Source: Sphagnum magellanicum | Lineage: Eukaryota > Streptophyta > Sphagnopsida > Sphagnales > Sphagnaceae | NCBI GenBank assembly: GCA_021904315.1 | Contig: CM038908.1 | Coordinates: forward strand, 35,020,001 to 35,084,000 | Direction of reading: 5' to 3' | Length of the DNA stretch: 64,000 nt | Shown here: piece after piece, positions 57,735 through 64,000 of the stretch | How positions within the stretch are numbered: the first letter of the stretch is position 1 | Layout: every line of letters begins with the position of its first letter | Made by a program: the position numbers and the translations under genes | The notes under the pieces: generated by a model | Database searches by the model: none | What the model saw: the letters and a program-made list of their open reading frames with translations, nothing else | What the model was told of the DNA's origin: nothing

Positions 57735-57970
57735 GGATGATTTGTGCAAGAATGATGATGGTGATGACAGTGGGGGCGATTATGATTGGGGTGACGGCAA
57801 TGGTGGTGATGGCAATCAATTCTTTTTTGGTGAATCTTCCTAGTCCTCCTATTACTCATTGTCTCCCTAGTTGTCATCTTGTTTTTCATTGTCTCCCTAA
57901 TTGTTTTTTTATTGCTCATTATCTCCTTGGTCATTCTATTGTTATTCATCATCTCCTTAATCATCTTGTT
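57735..57970 (+). other. Asp/Gly-rich open segment and 31-bp repeats
   Basis: 57735-57842 reads EDDLCKNDDGDDSGGDYD and a following Gly/Asp/Asn stretch, ending FFFGESS-stop, preceded by a weak acceptor-like GTTTTGCGAG. Directly after, four loose units of about 31 bases (ATTGTCTCCCTAATTGT type) fill 57850-57970. It could be the acidic C-terminal exon of a transposon or host gene; nothing upstream supports a gene model. Confidence 0.3.
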
Positions 57971-58130
57971 TCATTGTTGTAAACCTTGGGGCAATTGAAT
58001 AATGGAGATTAACACTTTTAAATTTTTAACTGTAAACCCAAGATATGATGAACCTTCAAAAATTACTAGGATTTGTGTTTAGGGTTCCTTTTTTGTAATG
58101 CCACATTGATTTAGGTTTTTCTGTATCTTG

Positions 58131-58440
58131 AATTAAATTTTTTGGGGTTTGAAACAATCTGGGATTGGGGTTTTAAATTTGGGGTTGAATTAGGTATTTT
58201 TGGGGTTTTAAACGGTTTTGATTGGGGTCTAAAATTTGGGGCAAAATTAGGGTTTTTTGGGGGTTTAAAATAGCCTTGAATTGGGATCTAAATAGGGATT
58301 CTAGGGGGTTGGAATAATTTTTTTATGGGTTTGAAATAAGGCTTTTATGAGATTGGATTATGATTTTTTAAGGAGTCAAAAGTAAGGCTTTTTGTGACTA
58401 AATTATGATTTTTAGGGGGTTTTAGATAAATTTTTTTGGA
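58131..58440 (+). repeat. 57-bp G-rich minisatellite, decaying
   Basis: Units begin AATTAAATTTTTTGGGG (58131), AATTAGGTATTTTTGGGG (58188) and AATTAGGGTTTTTTGGGG (58245), 57 bases apart, then lose register. Each unit has two or three GGGG runs on the plus strand separated by T/A, which could form G-quadruplexes. Confidence 0.7.
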
Positions 58441-60500
58441 AAAAGAAAACACTATGTATTTGAAGCAAAAATTTAAAAGGTTAATGAGTGGTAAAATCTA
58501 GCACATTCATGGATGGTACTTTTGTGATGAAAGAAAAAACATATACTAGGTTTATATGGAAGAGGAAAGTAATTAGATCATCCACATTTTCAAATAATAA
58601 AAAAGGTTGTAATTAGGGGATTTAATCATCACTATTGAAATTGTTCATAAATGGAAACTTAAAGAAATATGTAATATGTGTTTTGGTTTTTCCAAATGAA
58701 GGAAAAAATAAATGAAAAATGTGCGAAGTTTGTCAACATAAATTTAGTTACCTTTTGAATGGAAAAATGTATGGGCATGTGTTATTAAAAAATTGAATTG
58801 AATTTCTATCCATATATGTGAGGTTTAATCACCAACGTCCCATCCTGGAGGTGACTATGGAAGATAAGGTTATCTTTGCAGTGTGGACGCTGGGGTCTGT
58901 TACTGACTATAGTGGCAGTAAAAAACACGAGGCCCTTTGAGTGACTCTTCACACATAGTCTTGACAGGGTGGGTTTCCAATGGGAAATTAAGTTACAAAT
59001 AAATTAGGTTTTGGGTATTGGAGGGGGATTAGTACTATTTAACCCCTTTCTTCACTCTCCACCATGAACAGACAAACAGATCATGAATTTGTATAAATGT
59101 TATAAATTATAAATATCTCTCAAATATTATAACTATCTGCTTCTAATTCTAAATCAGGGTCTCCGAATCCGAATCTAACATTCTCAAGTTTGATATGGCA
59201 ACACAATGAGGCCCTACTCAAGAAGGTGAAGGTACCAGTGTAGATGCTGGTTCACACTGGGCCACTATGCCTTTTTGTTGCTTTAAACTCCCACCTTCAG
59301 CCTTGAGCTCTTTTAAGTTCAGAGTTTAAACATCCAGTTCCCAAGACTTTCATGGACTTTGCTTTGTCCCCTTTTGCTGGGTGTTTTGTTTAATAGAGTT
59401 TGCTAAAGTTTCATCATCACATTTAGGGGACTTTGAGTGCCCCAACATTATAAGTGCACATAGTTGTTATAGTTCTTCTTTTTCCCTCATGCATTGCCTT
59501 TTTGCCCCTCCAAGATGTGTCCAGATGGTTGTGCCCAGACATATCTTGGTCACAAACTTTGGACCCATGTTATGCACCTTTTGAGCCCCACTAGTCAACT
59601 GTGAAGGATGGATGATAAGTGATTAGGAAACAAATTTCTGCCAGGTTCTTGCTCCCTAGCTAACCATAGCGGTTAAGCTCAGTTAATATTTTTTCACTAC
59701 CAACCAACTTGCTAGGAAGGTAAATAATAAAACCAGCCCTTACCTATGTACAGATCAACCATCTAGTTACCTACTAATCACCTATTTTCCTACCTATCTA
59801 CATATATATAGGACCTAATTCTACAAAACGGGTCACCAAGGTGACATTAGATATTGTTTTAGTTGTTGATTGTTAGTAGGTGGGTAGTAAAACAAGCCCT
59901 CATCAATGTATAAATTATAAATCAACCATCTAGCTACCTAGTGATCACCTATTAACTCAGTTGAGGTTCATTGACAAATGATCAGTCATAGTTTACATCC
60001 AATGGATGGTGAACTGCTGTTGTGTGCTGGTTCACTCTGGCCACCATTGTCGTTGTGTACTAGTCCTATTGTGGCCAATGGAATGTAATGCAAGCATGGG
60101 ATGCGTGGGATTGATTTTCCCCACCCACCTGGCCAAGATCGTTGTTGCTCTTACTATTGCATCGTTACTTAACTTAGCACATGCATGCTCTCATGGGCTT
60201 ATGAGCCTTCATTAGCTAGGTAACAGCCTATGTGAAAGAATGCGCTAACAACATCCAAACCTTTTCATGCCAAAGTTAATACTTGGTTAGCCCTTAAACT
60301 TCAACATTCCCTTAGCCTCTCGTGTTTACCTCCATGCGCAATTTTCATACATTACAATAGTTTACAGTCTATGAAAGGTGAAAACCAAAAAGTTACACAT
60401 GCACCATATCTTTTCTTGACAATGTTTGGCATTGTTGCATTATAGCAAAGAACAAGTTAGGGTTGTGAGCTTTTGAATAGCCACTTTTCAAAAAGCCACT
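58441..60500. other. Unassigned DNA with a diverged direct repeat
   Basis: No gene is supported. Positions 59729-59790 and 59888-59950 share AAAAC-AGCCCT and ATCAACCATCTAG-TACCTA, about 157 bases apart. CTACCT words here resemble repeat E. The plus-strand frame at 60006-60215 has no recognisable motif. Confidence 0.45.
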
Positions 60501-60504
60501 CTCC

Positions 60505-60952
60505 ATGGATGCTTTTGAAGATGGAGAGGTATCTGAACACCCCAATTTATTGCAAATACTTTTCCAAGCAAATGAAAAAACTACTACTACTCATGATAGA
60601 AAAATTATTATAAAAGAAATGACTCCATAAGGAGATTCAAGAACAAATCAACCTTTTCATTTTGGCTTGACAAGTTTGAAGGAAGATATTAAAATCTAGC
60701 AAGAAACCAATGAAAAAGCAAAATTGGGAGGATTTTGTTGCAATTGTGAACAATCATTTCGCAAGTGATGTGCAACATAGTTGGGGATAGTGCAAAAACA
60801 AATTCAACAAAATGAAGGACAAGTACAATGTGGAAAAGAAGAAGATTGACATCACAAATGTTCCACCTTCAGATTGGCCATGTTACAAAAGACTTGATTC
60901 TTTATTTGCTAGTATTATTAAAATAATTGGAATACCCCAAGGTTTTAATTAA
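60505..60952 (+). pseudogene. Trihelix-type DNA-binding protein relic
   Basis: ATG 60505 opens a 41-codon frame (MDAFEDGEVSEHPNLL...) ending at TAA 60628-60630. After a frame shift, 60680-60952 reads NWEDFVAIVNNHF, then TAG (60788-60790), then CKNKFNKMKDKYNVEKKK and SDWPCYKRLDSLFAS to TAA. The pattern W..VA..V, QCKNK...LKKKY..EK and W..Y.RLD is that of plant trihelix (GT-factor, Myb-like) domains; CAG (Gln) to TAG explains the stop. The first helix is not recognisable. Trihelix proteins are nuclear transcription factors; this copy is dead and may be a retrocopy or a transposon-carried fragment. Confidence 0.65.
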
Positions 60953-61044
60953 AGTGTTTACACTACTCATAGAGAGTCCAAGATTTTGAATCTTTCTATT
61001 GATAATGAAAGTTTCAATCTTGAACCATTAAAAGGAATTAGGTC

Positions 61045-63735
61045 TTTGCAACCAAGAAATCAATGATTAAATGTGCTAAATGATTACATAACTTACTACA
61101 TAATCATAAAATATTATTTCAAATCTTATGTGAAAAAAGTTGTAATCATATATTAGTGGTGCATCTGACTAATAGATGATTATGTAATAACAAGAAAAAT
61201 AACATCATTTTTTCATTGCAAATCAACATCCATGTGGCATCCATGATTGATGACGAAATGATGTGCATATCCAAAATATCATTTGAAAATATGATTAGAA
61301 TAAAGTCATTTCAAATAACTTTGTAAATGACGTGGACAAAATGATGTGTCATTACATAAACAATGTGGTCATAAAATTATTTTATAATGATTCAAACATG
61401 ATTATATGAGTATAAACAGACTTAATGAACTACAACATGTAAAGAATTGATTTTGATTAATATTATACTTATAGGTGATATAAACACTTTTATTACATTT
61501 TTCTCAAACATACTTGATATATGATCCATTTTAAATATTCAATGTGAATAAATCACATATTATACATTGAAATAAATTTTAAAGATAAAAGTATGATATA
61601 TTATAACTAAATTTTTATATTGTAGTTTTAAAATAAAATAGAAGTGTAAGATGTGGCAAATATATAATTTATTTGTAGATTAAACTTTTATGATAAATTT
61701 AATTTTAAAAAAATTATTATATGTATAAAAATAAATAGATTTGTTTTACATGTGTTTAAAAAATTATTACAAAATTATATTAGAGTATTTGAATGTAAAT
61801 AAATTAAATTTACACAACATATTTAATATGATCAACATAAAAACATCATATTTATATATAATTTATTTATGATCCATTTATAAACATTTTATGTGGATAA
61901 ATTATATGAACTCATATTTTTAAATTAAAATTTATTGGTAAAATTATGATATATTGGAAGAAAAATTGTCTATGTAAATTACTAAATCAAATGAAGGTTT
62001 AAGATATGAAAGATGTATTTTATTTATTCATGTATTAACCACAAAGGTTTTTCCATTTACAAATCATGCGTTTGAATATGTTTTTCCAAAAAATGGTCAT
62101 TGAAATGTTATTCAATAACAAAATTCAAATAATTTTCTTTCAAAATGAATTAAAATTTTCTTAAGAAAATTATATATTTATGTACATTACTGAAGGAAAT
62201 TTATGAATAAATTTTCAATGCTTTCATTTCAATAAATTATCAATAAGATATGAATGATCAATTTTGAAATTTTGTGTAATGTTTATATGAAATATGGTCT
62301 AAATAGAATAAATAGTAGACTATTTACACAACAAGTGGGATAATTTGGGCGTGAAGGAATTGAACTCCATCCTTGGGGTTCAAGTATCAAAGTTCACAAA
62401 TGACATTCATTGTGATCAACATTGGAATATTGATCATATATTCTATACCTACTTAAATTACATAAGTTAGGTGGTGATACATGTCAACAATTAATAGGAT
62501 GGAAATTAATGAAATTAAAAAAATTGACATAAAAATATATCATATTATTTAATAATATATAATAAATATATAATAATAAATTTTAAAAATGATGTTCACA
62601 AGTTTTTGGGTCCAATTTGTAATAATAATAATAATTAATCAATGACTAAATTATCACTAATGATTTCGCATATGTTTTTTATGGATGATATCTTCAACAT
62701 CATTGTGCCACATCATGTCCTAAATGATTATTTTCTTAAACAACTTGTCCATTATGACTTTAAATGACACACCCCCAAACTCTTCAAAAGACCCAAAGTT
62801 GGGTCCCAGAACAAAACAACAGAAGAAGAGAATTGGGGCTTGCTTTTAACTCACAACACTTTGAGAGTAGGAGTGCATGCTAGAGGTCTGAGATGGGACT
62901 AGGATGAACTCATAAGCGAGAGTTCAAGATGAAATCAACTTGCATATCCAAGAAAAAAGGCGATTAATGCAAGTTGAATGGAAGTGGTGCAGCAGACTTA
63001 GTAGGGACAACCTCAAACATAAGTTTTACATAGCCCAAACCTTTGGGAGGAAGCAGCACTCTCCTTCCTATAGTATACTCTATGCCTCTCTATGGGGACT
63101 ACTTCCAAATGTCACTTTCCTTGGGACTCCCAAGTGGGAGTCCCCAAACTGGGACTCTTGTTGTCTCAAAACTTTGAACGTTCATATCTTTCTCAAATCA
63201 AGTTTGTTTTGAGAATGTGAGGACAATATCTTGTAGCCTTTGAAAATATCTTTCTAACAATGTATAGCGCACTTTAATTGGACCTCATTTGACCCTTGCT
63301 TTCAAGGGATTTTTGGTCAGGATTTTCTAGCCCTTTCTTTTGCTCATAACTTATGCAAATTAGGTCTAAATGAACAATGTGAGGGCACTTTAAGCATCTA
63401 TGCTTCAAAACCTTTTTAATGGTGTCCTAGGGACCCAATTTAATGTTTGTTTACCTTTCCAACCAAGGCTTTGAACATCCACAACTCTTGCACAAATGCA
63501 ACTCCCAAAATGGGAGTGCACTTGGGAGTCATTAGGCTTCATTCATTACATTCTCCCCATTTGTAAGAGTGTTTTTCACACCTAAACACACTCTCGGCCT
63601 CATGGTCCCTTGCACTTCACACTTAGTTGTGAACCCAATGTTAAGGTTGTGACATTAGAGCTATTAATCATTTTTGTCATTTATAACTACAATACTAGCT
63701 ATAAATTCAATTATATATTTGAAGATTTTTACTAG
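61045..63735. repeat. Repeat D, copy 2, split by a solo LTR
   Basis: Aligns with 47031-48775 up to 62764 and resumes at 63655 (TTAGAGCTATTAATCATTTT). The interval between is the inserted LTR. Divergence between the copies is substantial, with many indels, so the duplication is old and the LTR insertion is younger. Confidence 0.8.
62765..63654 (+). mobile_element. Solo LTR (890 bp) inserted in repeat D copy 2
   Basis: Begins TGACACACCCCC, ends GGTTGTGACA, and is flanked by TTAAA and TTAGA (4 of 5 identical). The corresponding site in repeat D copy 1 (about 48698-48716) is continuous, so the pre-insertion site is visible inside the window. No internal retrotransposon genes are present: recombination between two LTRs probably removed them. 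It is a relative of the LTR nested at 23819-24587. Confidence 0.8.
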
Positions 63736-63860
63736 TGAAATGTACTACCTATTTACATACTACCACTTACCCACCTACTTAATCAATGTACTACTTAACT
63801 ACTTACTTACCTACCTATCCACCCACCTATAACCTACCTACCTACCCACCCACCTTTTTA
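63736..63860 (+). repeat. CTAC/CCTA low-complexity tract
   Basis: Irregular runs of CTAC, CCTA and CCAC words (for example ACCTACCTACCCACCCACC at 63834-63853). A simple repeat rather than a coding or telomeric sequence. Confidence 0.8.
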
Positions 63861-64000
63861 CCTATATGTATTACATTAAGTACTTATTGAAAACCTAACT
63901 ATTTAGTATTCTAGATATACATTTATTAAATTTTTAACTACAAATTAAGTGAGTGACTATTTAGGTACTAGGTATTTAATAAGTACATAATATTTCAAAA

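Noticed and set aside
57707..57964. Minus-strand frame with repeated Lys/Met/Thr/Arg pattern
   Set aside because: It is the antisense reading of the 31-bp repeats and the Asp/Gly-rich stretch, not an independent gene.
58131..58440. Interstitial telomere repeat
   Set aside because: TTTAGGG-like words occur, but the period is 57 bases and there are no consecutive TTTAGGG units.
63736..63860. CRISPR-like or structured array
   Set aside because: Repeats are 4-base words with no spacers; a simple low-complexity tract.

Overview
The window looks like nuclear DNA from a land plant with a repeat-rich, AT-rich genome. A seedless plant or gymnosperm fits best, but this is inference and I cannot name the species. 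The support is: an intronless secreted dirigent-like gene with a TATA-like box, leader and AATAAA signal; exon fragments with GT/AG borders; and plant-type hAT, Ty3 chromovirus, CACTA-like and LINE relics. Long gene-poor AT-rich tracts separate them. There is no bacterial-style gene packing, CRISPR array or operon.

Layout. 1-4.3 kb: a decayed copy of a two-gene module. Gene A (multi-pass membrane protein, minus strand) and gene C (unknown, plus strand) lie head to head, broken here by insertions. 4.3-6.4 kb: a small interspersed repeat and a minus-strand terminal exon with a poly(A) signal. 6.4-12.4 kb: AT-rich DNA with a second copy of a 1-kb repeat. 12.4-15.3 kb: the best-preserved gene A (446 aa) with its 3' flank, promoter and a 0.5-kb repeat. 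15.6-19.8 kb: a complete hAT transposon with terminal inverted repeats and an 8-bp target duplication; its transposase has one in-frame stop. 20-24.8 kb: a CACTA-like end and a dead Ty3/gypsy chromovirus interrupted by an LTR of another family. 27.0-27.7 kb: an inverted relic of the A/C module. 29.8-31.2 kb: young tandem duplications. 31.4-33.8 kb: the third A/C module, with gene A truncated and gene C disabled. 37.2 kb: another CACTA-like end. 43.4-44.0 kb: the dirigent-like gene. 47.0-48.8 and 61.0-63.7 kb: two diverged copies of a 1.7-kb repeat, the second carrying a solo LTR. 53.1-57.2 kb: a full LINE bounded by an exact 13-bp target duplication. 60.5-61.0 kb: a broken trihelix-type DNA-binding gene.

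Probably functional host genes are few: the dirigent-like gene at 43410-43955, gene A at 13201-14541, and perhaps the gene ending at 6229. Everything else is mobile-element sequence, pseudogenes or unassigned DNA. The most unusual host feature is the repeated divergent A/C gene pair. Its copies and the inverted relic suggest an old tandem array of the form flank - A - shared promoter - C.
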